Of a DNA stretch of 64,000 nt, positions 35,165-48,231 are shown one piece after another. The notes beneath the pieces were generated by a model. It ran no database searches and was not told where the DNA came from. It saw nothing but the letters and a program-made list of their open reading frames with translations. Location of the stretch: NCBI GenBank assembly GCA_013054445.1, contig JAAMPI010000022.1:31573-95572 (forward strand), given 5' to 3'. Positions within the stretch are counted from its first letter, which is position 1. Every line of letters begins with the position of its first letter. Both the position numbers and the translations under genes were made by a program. This DNA comes from Cudoniella acicularis. Taxonomy: Eukaryota > Ascomycota > Leotiomycetes > Helotiales > Helotiaceae.

Positions 35165-36610
35165 TCACAGACTTGTCATGGCCGTCTTGAGCTCCAAAGG
35201 TTGAACGCAAGGATCCTTTGAGAAGGTCGTCTGGAGCCCCGCCCATGTAGCAGCAGCTTGGCCCCCAGGCAATCCCCGGCCAGAACTCATCTTGTCCAAA
35301 GCGTTCTTGACACTGATCGCCGAAGCGACATCGGCAAAAACAATTGTGGCATTCCCTCCGTTATATAACCAGATCAATTGAATAGCGTCAGATCCGACCA
35401 ATTTTTCACAGAGAGCTTTCAATTGGCGTTCCCCGAACATGAAGAAGAACTTGGATTTGACGATGGTAAGGCGGCGGCTGGCAAAGGTTGGTGAACCCAT
35501 AGCTTTGAGAGGCTCGTCGGCTGGGAAAGGCTCCCCACGAATGGCTTCGACAACGAACTTGAATCGTTCTGGTCTACTGTCAATCCTCTCCTTACAAAGA
35601 GTCTGGTAGAACAGCTCGGCGTCCTTGGCGTATTGGAAAACAACACCCGCAAAGCGTGTGTTCTTGGTTTCATCTACGCCGAAATTGATGCTTCTGAGTG
35701 GACCCTCCGTCACAGCATCAGAGATATCTTGAAGACCTAAGTTTTGAGGGAGATCGAGAAGGAAAACGACGCGCATTTGGTCTACCATCGCCTCTCCACT
35801 TCCAAGCTTTGATATACTAGGAATACGACCCACTGGCTTTAGGCGAGGCCCAGCACTGGCTTTGCCCGCCGGGTGGAGGTCAATGATTCGGGAATTTGGA
35901 CTTGCGGTGCCAGCAATATTTGCCCAGGAAGCGGCTTGTGTCGTGAAGCCGTCCGATGGAGGAGATGTCACTACGGTAGGTATGCCAGGGCTTGTTGCCG
36001 GCTCATCTTGAACCTCGCTGGGATTATCCTCCTCCAATTCTGTACAAAGTGTGACTTCTTTTTCGGATGTGGGAGAGGGCGATTTGCAGGGTGGCGATGG
36101 ATGACTGTGAGTTGCGATATCGTCTGGAGACATTAGTGAGATATCGGTCTGATCGACCTGAAGCTCTGCTGCCATGGTAAGATGACTATCTGGTCCCACA
36201 GCTTGACACACTCGCAGAACGTAGGTACGGGTATTTCCATCATCGTCTTCGTCCTCGACTACCAAGCAATGAACATTCTTTAGCACCCTCCCGGCACCTT
36301 CTGTAGTCTTCATGACCACCCAGCGAAATGAAAATCTAGATATCATATCGACGACACAGATGGACTTGTCAACCGTGCCATAACGCGTGAAGAAATGCTT
36401 CATCTCAATAGGAGAAGTGACAGCCGGGAAACCAGTAATATAGAGCGCGCGTTGCTCTCCCTCCTCTTCACGATAGATTGGTGGAATCGCAGGGATGACT
36501 TTATTTGGATCCAAGCCGGCCCAGCTCAACCAGCCGTCTTCGTAACCCGGTGCATCTTCTAGGTCAATCTCCAGCTTCCCCAAAGCCCATTCCAGAGTTG
36601 AATCTGCCAT
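35165..36610 (-). CDS. RNA-binding protein with RRM-like domains
   Basis: A single exon of 481 residues starts at ATG 36610 (MADSTLEWALGKLEIDLED). The frame is open further upstream, but only to a GTG. The first RRM-like fold is at about residues 55-140: RALYITGFPAVTSPIEMKHF carries the RNP2-like strand, and the RNP1-like strand is weak. A disordered Ser/Pro-rich linker follows. A second RRM-like fold begins MRVVFLLDLPQNLGLQDISD, and a third possible one is near the C-terminus (FFMFGERQLKALCEKLVGS to ATIVFADVASAISVKNALD). The arrangement recalls fungal Mei2-like or other multi-RRM proteins, but canonical RNP1 aromatics are poor, so I do not name it. It probably acts on RNA in cytoplasm or nucleus. 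The general class is moderately supported. Confidence 0.7.
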   Translation of the reverse strand: MADSTLEWALGKLEIDLEDAPGYEDGWLSWAGLDPNKVIPAIPPIYREEEGEQRALYITGFPAVTSPIEMKHFFTRYGTVDKSICVVDMISRFSFRWVVMKTTEGAGRVLKNVHCLVVEDEDDDGNTRTYVLRVCQAVGPDSHLTMAAELQVDQTDISLMSPDDIATHSHPSPPCKSPSPTSEKEVTLCTELEEDNPSEVQDEPATSPGIPTVVTSPPSDGFTTQAASWANIAGTASPNSRIIDLHPAGKASAGPRLKPVGRIPSISKLGSGEAMVDQMRVVFLLDLPQNLGLQDISDAVTEGPLRSINFGVDETKNTRFAGVVFQYAKDAELFYQTLCKERIDSRPERFKFVVEAIRGEPFPADEPLKAMGSPTFASRRLTIVKSKFFFMFGERQLKALCEKLVGSDAIQLIWLYNGGNATIVFADVASAISVKNALDKMSSGRGLPGGQAAATWAGLQTTFSKDPCVQPLELKTAMTSL

Positions 36611-38136
36611 TGCAGAGTTCTTGGCGCGTCGATTCCTTTTAAGTCGCGGAGCTAGATATAGCACTGTCTGAAAAGTTTTGATTTTGTTCTTTGGTGTTGT
36701 GGAAAACGCGCTGTTTGAGGGCCAGTGTCAGATGCTGCAACCTCCAAGTCCAACGTTATAGCAACTCACAAAACCGCCAAGGGAATCTGCTGGCGAAAGC
36801 AATGCGATGCAGGTAGCTCCTCGTGGCTGTTGTGTTCTGTCAGCTCACAGTCAAATGGATTTGCAGGGTGAGCGCAAAAATAAAACTCAACAAGCGCGAA
36901 ACGCGTCAAAATGAAAATCACGCTATTCCATGCGCACCGCATGTATACCTACTCTGATTGTGAGGTTCCGGGACTCTGGTACTATTTGGAGGTAGAGGCA
37001 GAGCGTTGCACCAAGATGTGCTGAGCTTTGCAAGTTTACGATGATATTGGTAGGTAGAAAGTCGAAGTACAAAATGAAGTTTTGGAATATAAGAGCTTCT
37101 TCATGTGCCTTGCACAGCCTCGCTTTGGCTGGGGTAAAGCGCTTTATTGGATGAGGTTTTGATATTGAATCGGTCCGGGACAAACCGGCATGTCCCAACA
37201 TCCCATGTTGCTATGCCGACAACCTGTAGGAGGTCTCAACGTCTCTTTGACCCAATCAAAGTACGAAGTATGAAGTCATACACCTCTATACATGTCTTCG
37301 ATTTCAATTATGTTCTCCTTTCGGCTCACTAAGGCTACAAAAATATTTCGCATATCCTTCCATAAGATTCGAGCTTTCTAACTCCATCTCACCCTTTCTC
37401 TCTACCCCTCAATCTCACGCAGTTATTCTAGGAACCTCCCAACTTTTTTCTCACCAAAGACCTTAGCCAAATCTTCAAGTTCTAAACCAAGATTCAACTA
37501 GTTGGATTCTACAAGAGAGCGAAAAGCGGTACTGTACGGTCTATACCTGCTTCTCGTGGAAGCAGATCGCCTCTGGTGCTCTTAACTTCAGTAAGAGGAG
37601 AGTAGCAGAAGAAAAAGAAAAAAGACCTCACATGGCTCCCAGAGAGAGATACTAACTCAGCAGGTCTGCCGCTTTCTTCCTAGTCTCCACGAGACTTCCC
37701 ATCGATGGTAAGTGAAACAATGAAGGACCCAACCGGGCTGTAAATTCAACAGTCATGTATCCCCTGCTTGGATACATTCAAGCCAACGATTCAGGCAAAG
37801 AGTGCCGAAGCCTAGGACACTTTCACTTCGAGCGTCTTAGGACAGCGAGTAATTTCTCACAAGACAAATCTCCAAATTTAAGGTTACGGGTCAGGTGAAA
37901 CCAGTCGCTGTCTATTTTTGAGAAGAAATTATATATGTCCTATCGTACTCATACACTCAAATGGGTATCCATCCACGTCTATCTCCGAATTTTCCACCAG
38001 TTGAAGCGGTCCGAAATGAGCGCTCACTCTTCCGAATCTCATCCCATCATCACTCATACTCATATCCATACAACACGGCCATACAGTTCATTTGTGAAGT
38101 CCTTTCTCTTAAAAAGAAATAGCCCAATTAAAAAGT
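36611..38136. other. intergenic, no gene seen
   Basis: This lies between the RRM gene's promoter and the 3' end of the PhoD-like gene. Only short unrecognisable frames are present. No repeat or RNA gene was recognised. Confidence 0.45.
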
Positions 38137-41100
38137 TCAAGACTCGTGTGTGCCGTTCTTTTTACCCTTCATAAAGCTCAGCCATCGTTGCATACCGCTT
38201 CTGACCTTTTGGGCTGCTTCACCCTCTTGTTCCTCCTGATACCAAAGCGCCGGGACCAGAATCCTATATGGCATGGTAATACCAGCAGGGTCCTTGTGGT
38301 TAACTTCAACATTTAAACATATATCCAATCCACCTTTCAGATTAACCACGTGGTTTCCGCCTAGTCTTTTTTGTTTCTCCGACAATCCAGTAGGCACTCG
38401 ATGATATTGGGATTTGGAAAAGCTTTTCTGAGGTTGTGTGCCGGCAATCGATGTAGACGCCTGGTCGACCGGATGCTCTGGATCTCGGCCAGAAGGTTGG
38501 TCCATAGCTGGGAAGTAGCTATCTTCGTCTGAGCCACCACTCCCTCCACGGATACCAGCCATCCTGGGCTGACTATGGTATTGTGATTCGTCATCATCAC
38601 TGTCGGCGCCATATCCATTGATACCACCGCTGTCTGGCTTTCGCTTGCTATTTCGTCGGAACAAGCTACCTGGATTGAAATCTTTCCTCGTCAAAGATAA
38701 TGTCCTTGTCAATAGGGCTGGTCTCTGGGAGTCGGTAGACCCTCGACGTGATGCCGAAGGCCGTCTATTGAAGAACCCTGCGCTCGAAAGCGGCGGTGCG
38801 GATACATCTGGACGATAACTAGGACCCCGAGAAGTCGAAATCCGACGAAAGAGGCCTCCTCGTGAAGGTGGCGGGGTTACAGTTCCATTGGTCTGTGGGG
38901 TGGGAGGTGGAGATAGTTCAGGGTCATATGCTCGTATCGAGCACCAATTCCTGCGGTTGAGGAGACATTTATTGTTTCTCGCTTTGCCAGTGACATCGTG
39001 GGTGAAAATTGGTATCATCTCTTCATCAGTATCAAGGTCCAGGTGATGAACTTTGTTTCGTTTGTTAAGAACGTCAGCAAGTGTATCGGGAGGAGGAGCG
39101 TTGACAATAGCTGATGAAATGATATTCGGCATATATCGATTATCTCGATCTTTTGGAAGGCCAAGTTTCGGATTTGAAAAGAATTGGCCAACAGCTGCGA
39201 GGTGTACGTCACCACTGAATTCGTTAGTTCAGACCAAGAATACATGTGGGCAAAGACGTACCCTAGAATTGTCACCCGGACAGACTTTTCGGCAGCCAAA
39301 TCCTGAAGCTCTTGAATGAACCAATTGCGCTCTGCCTTGTGATGCTTTGCGGTCCAATGATCGTCCAGATCGTCTAGAATTTCAACACCTCCATCAAAAT
39401 GGTTGAGCAGATTCTGCCCAAGTAGGCCCGCTCTGCCGAGCGCCTTGATAGGGTCCATCAGTCGGGAGGTTAAGCTTAGTTATGTCAGTACTAGGGTGGA
39501 GTCACTCAGGAATGGTCAAGCACTTACATATTTTCAAGCCAGACCATTCTAGGGTATGCAACAGGTATTCCCACAAGAACAATGAGATGCTTGGTCTCGC
39601 CCTTAACAATCTCTTTCTCCAGGCGGTCAAAGACTTTTTCGTAGGTTTCTGCGCTGACAATCTCATCATTCATCCGCTCAGTTCGACAATCGAGCCCCAG
39701 GAATGCAACACTTCGACCCAAATGTGTGAAAACGCTGCGACTCAATTCCCCAATGTAAGGTCCGGGTACGTCACCCAGTATCCAATGTGGCTCTGTTTCT
39801 TCCCCTTCGTCGATGCTACTTTGGTGCTGGAACAACATGTAATACTTGAAAGCTACTGCACCAAGACCAGCCATAACTGGGCAACGCATTTCATCATGAG
39901 GATACGAGCCGTACCCATCTATGATGTCGTGATCATCCCAAACGTTGATCATAGGTATTTGGGATGTCGCTAGTCCGAAGAGACCTTGTGAAAACCACAT
40001 GCAATAGCGATTAAGGTAGAAGGACTCAAGCTCATTCTGGAGCTCTGCGGTGAATGGGACACTCTCCTTGTGATGTGCAGTTTTGATATCCGTCCACTCC
40101 TTGACATGTTTCGTCTCCTGCATGACAACGTCGTTATATATCTGGTCACCTCCTCCGAGCATCACATGGAAGGGCTGCGTTTGATGAGTATTCAAGATAT
40201 CGCGCCACATGGGGTCTGGGCCATTGAATGCGTGGGGATCGGCGTTGTAGCTGAAGCCATTGCAGCTGTGAAACATGATATTCATTGGTTGATCACGAGC
40301 GGGAACCCAGAATGCAGTGGCAGGGCCACGGTTGATGCGATAGGCAAGCCGTTGCTGCTTGTCTCGAAGTTCGATCTCCAAATTGAATCTCCAAAACGTA
40401 ACGCCTCTTTCAGCGTGAAGACGGAAACCCCGGACTTCTTTATACTTTCCAGCTTTCTCTCCATCGTAGTGAGGCTTTACACATTTCCGATCAGAGGCAC
40501 CGTCGAGAGGACTCCTTTCGGTTTCGAAGAGACCTTCATCCGACTCTACTCTGGATATATCCCTTTCTTCGTCAAGATGGTCGACTGGTCGAATGTAGAG
40601 TGTCCTACCATCTCTCCCAATCTTGGGAAGTCCCGCGAGAGGATCAATATACTCAGGCGCAAGTTCCTCGTCATCAACCTGTGCAGGGGGCGGGGGTAGA
40701 AGGTCTATCGGCTGGAGAAATAGCCGTAAGGTTGGAGCAAGTTCGTATGAAGAATGGTCGTCTTGGGTGACAATCATAACGCTCCCCCTCCAGATCTCGC
40801 GTTCCGTAGTGCCAGGTGGGCGGAGAGAGCGATTTTGAATAGGCTCGCGACGTAGCCCACAATATCTCAGTAAAGGACCACTTCTGAGGAACAGAGGTGG
40901 TTTGAATCTAGTAGGTGCTATATCAGGACGGACGCGGATGGCCCGCATCGGACAGGTTAGCGAATGAGGTTTCAGGGAAGATTTAGCATGATGTAAAGAA
41001 AGGTTGGGATCAGATTTATGAGATGACAAATGTGGAGGGACTGTTAGGTGATTTGGTGACAAATGAGAAGGGTCTGTTGTGCGGTGTGGTGATTCATCGT

Positions 41101-43264
41101 CAGAAGCGTCCAGAACGTCGTCACTATTGGCAGCAACTCTTTTCTTGCTTTTCTTGTCGTAGCCAAAGTAGAGACGAGAACGAAGGTTGACCAGAGTCAA
41201 GACCTTTCGTATTCGTCCAGGATTTTTCCGTTCAGAAGCACACCCCGCACACTCAGTGTTTGAAGGAGAAGATTGAAGGTCCGTACCATTGCTGTCATCG
41301 TATTCTCCATCATATGCTTCGGCCCGACGCTGGTTAGTGGAAGTACTTCGTCGACGCCTCCCAGTGTTTCCAGCCTCCCACCAAGCCTTATCCTTTTCTA
41401 ATTCATTCTGCTCGTCGACATCCAGATCGAGCAGTGACCCTGATAGTTGGGCAACGCCGCCTTTCTTCCATTCATCGAGACGTCTCGAAGGAACATAGAC
41501 TGTCTGACCCGGCACATTTTCGTGTTTGCGATGCAAGACGTTAGGAAGGTGGTGATGATGTTCTGCCGATTCATGAGGCATAGCGCCTCTTGCGGCAGTT
41601 CCAGGAGTTGTCGGGGGAAGATCATATTTGTTGCCATTGACATCAACGACTCTACTTCTCTGGTCTCTCCCAGCTTGAGTTGGGCTTTGAGAGGGCACTT
41701 TCTGCCCAGTCAACCGCTCTATCTTGCTTAATGTTCCTCGTCGTACAGGTTTTGGATCCATGTCTTCCACAGAGTCAAATTCGGAGCTATGAGCAAGATA
41801 CTCCCCAGTCTGTCGTGCTTCTGGTGGCAGACTTGGAAGTTCCTTGTCTACGGACACCTGAGGATGGCTCCGAAATGCCGTATCTTTTGAAGGACCGGGG
41901 CTCTGTTGATCAGCGACAGATGGTCTTCGCGGAGTTACCTCTTGAAATTGTTTTTCCGCGTCGACTCGGCGATGCAGCCATGGGTCTCCTGGTGGCTCTT
42001 TTTTCAACTTGTTGCTTCCGCTTCGTCCAAGCTTAGAAGAGCCCGCACCTCCAGTGATGGCCACTGGCACAGGAATGTAGGACCTATCACGAAAGCTTTT
42101 CCCTTTTTGTGGTGCAGAGGAAGCATCACGTTTTTGGCTGGGACTGCGCTCTACTTGCTTCTGACGATCAACGGCTTCAGCGACAGTATCCGTGTCAGGG
42201 ATGTCAAATGTAACGGGACGTTTACCCGCGGTGCTACTACGCTGCGATTGAATCTTGCGTCTACTGCTTGCGTTTCGAGGCAAGTCATCCTGGTTCGAAT
42301 TCTGAGAATCGAGTTTGGTGCCACTCACTGGGTCTTTTGCAACACGACGGTTCCTGAAGTGTACTGGATTTTGAGTTCTCTCACTGCCGCGTGTTCTGCC
42401 TTCTTTTGCAAGGAGCTCGGCCTCTTCAACCCGAGCTCTTTTCTCTTCCTTGGTGATGCTGTCGAGAGTCAACTCTAACCTCTGCAGAGGAGACCTGTCA
42501 GGTGCCCAATCTCTCTTTCGATACTCTGATTCTGATAGAGAACCCTGCCTCCTTGAACGGTGTGGCGTATCGATTTTCTCTTGTTTGCCTTCATCCCATT
42601 CGTTCTCACCAATCCCAACTGCAGCTTTCCCGTTGCTCGGTCTGCGCCTCTGAGAAGCCTGTTCCGGGGAAGGGTAGTCTTCTCGATGGTTTGAACGAAA
42701 GTAATCGTCGGCAACACCTTGACTGGAACTGACTGGTCCTTCAGACCTTCTCGTTGATCCTGATCGAGTGGGTGTTTTGTAACTCGATGAGGGCTCACCG
42801 TTGTGTGGCTGTTTGTAGCTAACCGGGGGCGGAGCTCGAGGGGCATCTGGTGCAGCGGGAGGTGGTACCGAGGCAGCTTGTTCTTCAAGGAATTGGTCTC
42901 TATTTCTACTCTCTCGTCGTCGTCTCTTCTCCAAATGATCGCTGTTCGCAGGTGGAGGTGCGTTGTATGGGAAAGAAGGAGGGCGAGGAGCCAATCCGGC
43001 CACTCCAAAGGTCTCGTCTGTGGGTGAAACGAAGGGACTCTGTGTAGAGACTGTAGGGGCTTCGGTCTGGGTAGAATTTCTGTTCTGTTTGCGTTGCGGT
43101 GAAGGTTGGAATTGGTTCGATAATCGATCTGTTGCAAAACCAGTGTCGACGGAGAGGTCGCTCTTTCCTTGCCCACTCTGTCCCCGGTCGCGCTTGATTG
43201 AGTTGCCCCTTACAATCTCTGGAGGGGGCAACTTCCCCCAATATGGAGTGCTCCCTGTGGCCAT
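38137..43264 (-). CDS. large PhoD-like phosphatase (metallophosphatase)
   Basis: Three exons: 43264-39528, 39474-39262 and 39214-38137. The total is 5028 nt (1675 residues), from ATG 43264 (MATGSTPYWGKLPPPEIVRG). The first about 750 residues are low-complexity, rich in Ser, Arg, Pro and Gln, and probably disordered. The PhoD-type domain follows. Likely metal-binding motifs are LGGGDQIYND (about residue 1037), VWDDHDIIDGYGSYPHDEM (about 1109) and, assembled across an intron, ILGGDVHLAAVG (about 1314). A second disordered Ser/Arg-rich stretch sits near 1400-1560, before a conserved C-terminal part (NHVVNLKGGLDICLNVEVNH). Fungal members of this family are very long and cytosolic-looking, unlike secreted bacterial PhoD phosphodiesterases. 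The substrate is unknown. Possible phosphorylation sites in the tails suggest signalling control, which is inference. Confidence 0.88.
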
Positions 43265-44785
43265 GACTGCCGTTTGTGGAAATGATAGTTCGAATGACAG
43301 GTTATATTTTCGAGTGGAAAGAGAATGGTTGAAAATGCCGCTCTAGGACTTCAAACTGGGCATGTGCATTTTAGCAGCTGGACTTTTCAAATGGTAGTGG
43401 GCGGATTACCTGGGGACGCTACAGATACGTTGCTCGTCGTCATCGACCGTCAATTTTGTGTTGCTCTTGCGCCGAGGCGTGGATATTGGGATTGACCATT
43501 CACAGAAGCAGGAGGAAAAGAGAAGCTTGATGGAACTGATGCATGGTTAGCTCTTGGGGAAGCGGATAGCAGATGCAGAGAACGGGCACTGCGCTGCACT
43601 GCAGAACATGCAGACAGCGAGGCTCCTAGTTTTGAGAGCTGATGGGGAGGTTGGGTATTACGGCGCCAGCAACCAGCGCATCTCAACACCACCACCACCA
43701 CCACCCAATAAATCAGAGGCGCAAAAAGCAGGCGTGGCGTGGCAGCCCGTCCCGGCCTGGCTCGCCTCGCCCCGTGCTTCTCTCCGTAGCGGTGACGCTT
43801 GAGACTGCTTAGTCATTTTGAATATTGTGAACACCAGGGAGCCGACGTTATTGAGACATCGATAGTCCCAAGTTGAAAGGTACTGTATGGTATTTTGCAC
43901 CAAGGTACCTAGATAGATTCTGAATACAGGAGTACCGCCAGGGTATCTTGAGCGCAGCGAGCGCCGGGGTTTGAGGGCTAGCCCCCATGAATACCTTTCC
44001 CCCTTGGTGCAGTAGGCGCAGGGAAAATAATTCGGTAAGAGAACCTGGTGAACAAAAGACAAAAGCTATATATATTCTTGGAGAATTAGACAACACTTCA
44101 GTCATAGGGGCAAGCCCCAAACCCCCATCGCTCGCTGCGCTTGAGTGGAAGGGTACAGCAGCTCCAGTCCTTAGTTATACGAGCAATAGCAATTTCAAAT
44201 GAAGCGGTCAACTCGAGGCCTACGAATCGAGGACTCGAGGCAAGACACAGTTGAAGTGGATACAGAAGCTAGCGAAAGATACCTAGCGTCGGCACTTTTT
44301 GCATCCTCAGGAACAACGTTGTTAATAGCTACGACCCGCTGATTGGCTGGTCAGTACGCCGCATGGGCAGTGTCCTCAGTGGCTGACCCCGTGAAGCCTT
44401 GGCACTGCTTTGTCCGATTCTACCTGCCTATCGTGAAACTGGAATCCGTGAAACTCTCAAGGCCACATAAGCTCTGGACAACGACTCTGATCTCCACGAA
44501 TCTAACAATCCTACACACGTCGCCTGTTTCAAAATACCTTTCTAACAGCAAACTCTCTTCTACGGAATCGGTTTCTTTTGCATTCTCGTCGACCCAAAAG
44601 ACATGCTCTGTTCTCGACGATAACCTTACGCAATCCACTTCAAGGCAACCTCTTTGTTGCACGCTCTCGTGGCCGACGGTGAAACACCCATTATCAATGC
44701 GCAACCTTTAACTTTCGCCGTTAAATACTTGAGATCGACGGAGTCCAGCAGGACTGAATTTTGCGCATCTCCTACCCTTCCGACC
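43265..44785. other. divergent promoter region with an inverted-repeat element
   Basis: This 1.5 kb separates the PhoD-like gene (minus) from kexin (plus). It contains an inverted-repeat element at 43932-44156. The frame in front of the kexin ATG is open for about 130 bases but adds nothing kexin-like. Confidence 0.5.
43932..44156. mobile_element. small inverted-repeat (MITE-like) element
   Basis: The left arm (43932-43989) and the reverse complement of the right arm (44102-44156) share gtacc, aGCGCAGCGAGCG and GGGGTTTGxGGGCT-GCCCC-ATGA. The arms are diverged but clearly related. The middle is about 110 bases with no open frame. Termini start at a TA within gtac, so a TA target duplication is possible but cannot be separated from the repeat itself. 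Size and structure fit a non-autonomous DNA transposon. Confidence 0.55.
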
Positions 44786-47439
44786 ATGAAATTACACTCC
44801 TTCCTCGGCCTTCTTGGTCTGGGTTCTCTCGCATCTGCTACACATCTTCGAGCTCGAAATTACGATGCGCAAGACTACTACGTCCTCGAGCTCGACCCAA
44901 ATTCGCCGCCGGCACAGGTAGCCATTCAATTAGGGTTGACATACGAAGGCCAAGTCGGAGAGTTGGCAAATCACTACATGTTCTCATGCCATAAGCAGGA
45001 CAAGGATATTGTACGCGAAGCCTTGAAAGAACGAAAACGGCGGAAGAGATCACTCGGCGGATTTGATGTCCTTGATGGCGTCAAGCTGGCCGAAAAACAA
45101 AAGCAGAAGGCTCGAATGGAGAAGAGGGGAATAATACCTTCGCCGCCAGAAGGGTATGCTACCCCCGTAAAGCGCCAAGCACCTCCTCCAGTCGATTCCG
45201 CAGTTGTCAAGCAATCCGCCGTTGCTCTGGCATTGGGAATAAACGATCCCATCTTCAACGAACAATGGCATCTTTTCAATCCGGTTCAACTTGGTCATGA
45301 TGTCAACGTTACAGATGTTTGGTTACAAGGCATTACAGGCCATAATGCTACAGTCGCAATTGTTGACGATGGATTGGATATGTACAGCGACGATTTAAAG
45401 GACAACTATTTTGCAGAGGGGTCATACGACTTCAACGACCATTCCCTGGAGCCCAGGCCAAAACTTTCAGACGATCGACACGGCACACGTTGTGCAGGAG
45501 AGGTATCAGCTGTGAAAAACAATGTTTGTGGAGTTGGAGTTGCGTGGGATTCAAAGATTGCTGGAATTCGAATTCTCTCGAAATTAATTACGGATGCGGA
45601 CGAGGCCATTGCGATGAATTACGCATATCAACACAACCAAATATATTCTTGTTCGTGGGGGCCACCAGACGATGGACGATCCATGGATGCACCTGGACTC
45701 CTGATCAAGAGAGCAATGCTTAATGCTGTACAAAATGGTAGAGGGGGAAAGGGATCAATTTATGTTTTCGCGTCTGGAAACGGAGCAGCAAATGAGGATA
45801 ACTGCAATTTTGACGGCTACACAAACAGCATTTATAGTATCACAGTCGGGGCTATCGATCGAAGGGGGCTCCATCCATACTACTCGGAAAAGTGTTCCGC
45901 TCAGTTGGTAGTGACCTATAGCAGTGGTAGTGGAGATGCTATCGTAAGTTTGGAGATGTCCAATAAAGGTCTGAACTAACAAAATCTCAGCACACTACCG
46001 ATGTGGGAACCAATCAATGCTATTCAGGACATGGTGGAACATCTGCTGCTGCACCTCTTGCAGCTGGAATCTTTGCTTTGGTTCTGCAGATTCGCCCAGA
46101 TCTTACGTGGAGAGACATGCAGTATTTGGTTATGTCAACTGCACTGCCCATCGATCTTGACAGTGGGGAATGGCAAACCACGACCATTGGGAAGAAATTC
46201 AGTCACACCTTTGGATATGGTAAAATTGACACCTGGGCGACAATCGAAGCGGCCAAGACTTTCAAGAATGTCAAACCCCAGGCTTGGTACTATTCGCCCT
46301 GGATTCACGTAAACCAAGCGATTCCCCAAGGTCAAGAAGGCTTGGCTGTCTCGTTCGAAGTTACACCGGCTATGTTGAAAGATGCTAATCTTGAGCGCCT
46401 TGAGCATGTGACTGTTACAATGAATGTTCAGCATACAAGAAGAGGTGACCTCAGTGTTGACCTTGTCAGTCCTGATAAGGTCGTCAGTCACCTTGCTGCT
46501 ACTCGTCGATTAGACATAGAGAATAGAGGTTTTGATGATTGGACTTTCATGTCTGTTGTTCATTGGTGAGTAACATCCAATACTCCGTTGGCAACCTGGT
46601 TAACATATATTAGGGGCGAGTCCGGAATTGGTACTTGGACAATTGTTGTTAAAGATACTGTTGTGAATGAATTCAACGGCACATTTACAGACTGGCATCT
46701 CAAGCTATGGGGCGAGTCTATTGATGCCTCGAAAGCCACACTTCTCCCAATGCCATCAGAGCATGACGACGATAATCACGACCAAATAATCAGCACCACC
46801 ACCACAATTGTTGGCTCGACTACTTCAGTCACTCCTGTTACGCAACCAACCAGTATTATGTCCAACCCAACTGATCACCCTGATCGTCCAACAAAACCAA
46901 CCACAACTGCCGCTGCGGAGGATGAAACCTCCCCAACTGCACCCAGCCCATCAGCTGCCACAACCACCGCTTCCAGCTGGCTGCCATCCTTCTTCGCAAC
47001 ACTTGGAGTCGGGCCCAAGACCCAGATCTGGATTTACGGTGCAGCAGGCTTGATCTTAATATTTTGCTGTGGAATGGGCATCTACTTCTACATGGCCCGC
47101 CGCAAGCGTCTCCGCAACAACCCACGTGATGAATGGGAGTTCGATCTCCTCGAAGAAGACGAAGCCGAAGGTCTCAACGGAAGCGGAAAGATGAACCGAA
47201 AGGGCGGGAAGCGGAGAGCCGGCGAGCTATACGACGCTTTTGCCGCCGGCAGTGAAGACGAAAGTGATGGGGATTTCTCTGAAGGCGGTGATGAGCGGGA
47301 GAAGAAATTGTACGAAGATGAGGAAAGTGACGGTGAGGGGAGACATATCATTGGCGATGATGATGACGATGTGAGCGTGGTTGAGGGAAAAAATGAGAAG
47401 GGAAAAGAGGGTACGGAAGAGGGATTATTGCATAAATAG
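44786..47439 (+). CDS. KEX2: kexin, Golgi furin-like endoprotease
   Basis: Three exons: 44786-45943, 45991-46565 and 46614-47439, giving 852 residues. It cuts secretory precursors after Lys-Arg in the late Golgi and is Ca-dependent. Visible parts: a signal peptide (MKLHSFLGLLGLGSLASA), a pro-region with KR sites at about 88, 114 and 130, and an S8 catalytic domain. The triad is Asp194 (IVDDGLD), His232 (DRHGTRCAGE) and Ser404 (GHGGTSAAAP), with oxyanion Asn332 (FASGNG). The P domain runs through about residue 615. A Ser/Thr-rich stalk follows, then a single membrane span at about 716-739 (IWIYGAAGLILIFCCGMG). The cytosolic tail is very acidic and likely holds sorting signals. I chose the ATG giving the signal peptide; the upstream in-frame extension has no ATG of its own with good content. 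All expected elements are present. Confidence 0.97.
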
Positions 47440-48231
47440 GTTCAAAACACTGTTAAGCATTTGACGGCAACTGGTACGATAGGAAAGAGAGATTGGGAGG
47501 GCGGCTTTGGTATATTAGTTCCCCTTCTCGCGGGCGTTTAAATAGGAATCAAGGCGCTGGCTGCATTTCGGTGCATTTGGCTTGTATTCATACATATCTA
47601 TCCCTCATTGCTACTTGCTTCTTGTTGAAATTGCGAAAAATTATGGTTCTTGCCCCTTCGACGTTAGGTTGGACGGCATTGTAAAATCATATAAAATATT
47701 TGAAAATCATTCGATATGTATTTGTGTGTATTTGTTGAAGACTTGATATCTACCTGTATCAAATCCTTTTAACTCTAGATTGAATGAATGACTGGAGAGT
47801 AAGTAAAATAAATGAGATGAAAATATTAAACAAGTGAGCTGCCCCCTATCTTTTCAATAATATCTCATAACAGAGTATTCTTTGAAGTTTTGCCAGCAGA
47901 GTCGAGCAGACGTTTGGAGCGAACCGCCAAATAGCTGAACTTTAAAGAGATAGCAAGCCAAATTTGAGTTTAATCATGTGGTCAGGTCAAGTGGATATAT
48001 ACGTTTTAAATTGGCCCTCCTATCCAAACTATTTACAAATAAAGTACACCCCTAGCCAGGGTTTTCCTCACGCATAGTTGCGCATCCATTGCGACTTACT
48101 ACTAATCCATTCCCCATCAAATAAACGCCGAGCTAAACATGACCAAGTAACGGCAAAATCCAAAGACGGCTGGTAAACGTGCCCTTCAGCCTTCGCTAAT
48201 CGAAATAGAAGTTGAAAGTAAAGCAAGAAAA
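47440..48231. other. intergenic between convergent genes
   Basis: The 3' flanks of kexin and adenylate kinase meet here. The DNA is AT-rich, with nothing coding recognised. Confidence 0.5.

Noticed and set aside
36611..36664. Upstream extension of the RRM gene
   Set aside because: It begins at GTG, which is not an accepted start in a nuclear fungal gene; ATG 36610 is well placed.
44654..44785. In-frame extension upstream of the kexin ATG
   Set aside because: It would bury the signal peptide; the ATG at 44786 gives a standard kexin N-terminus.
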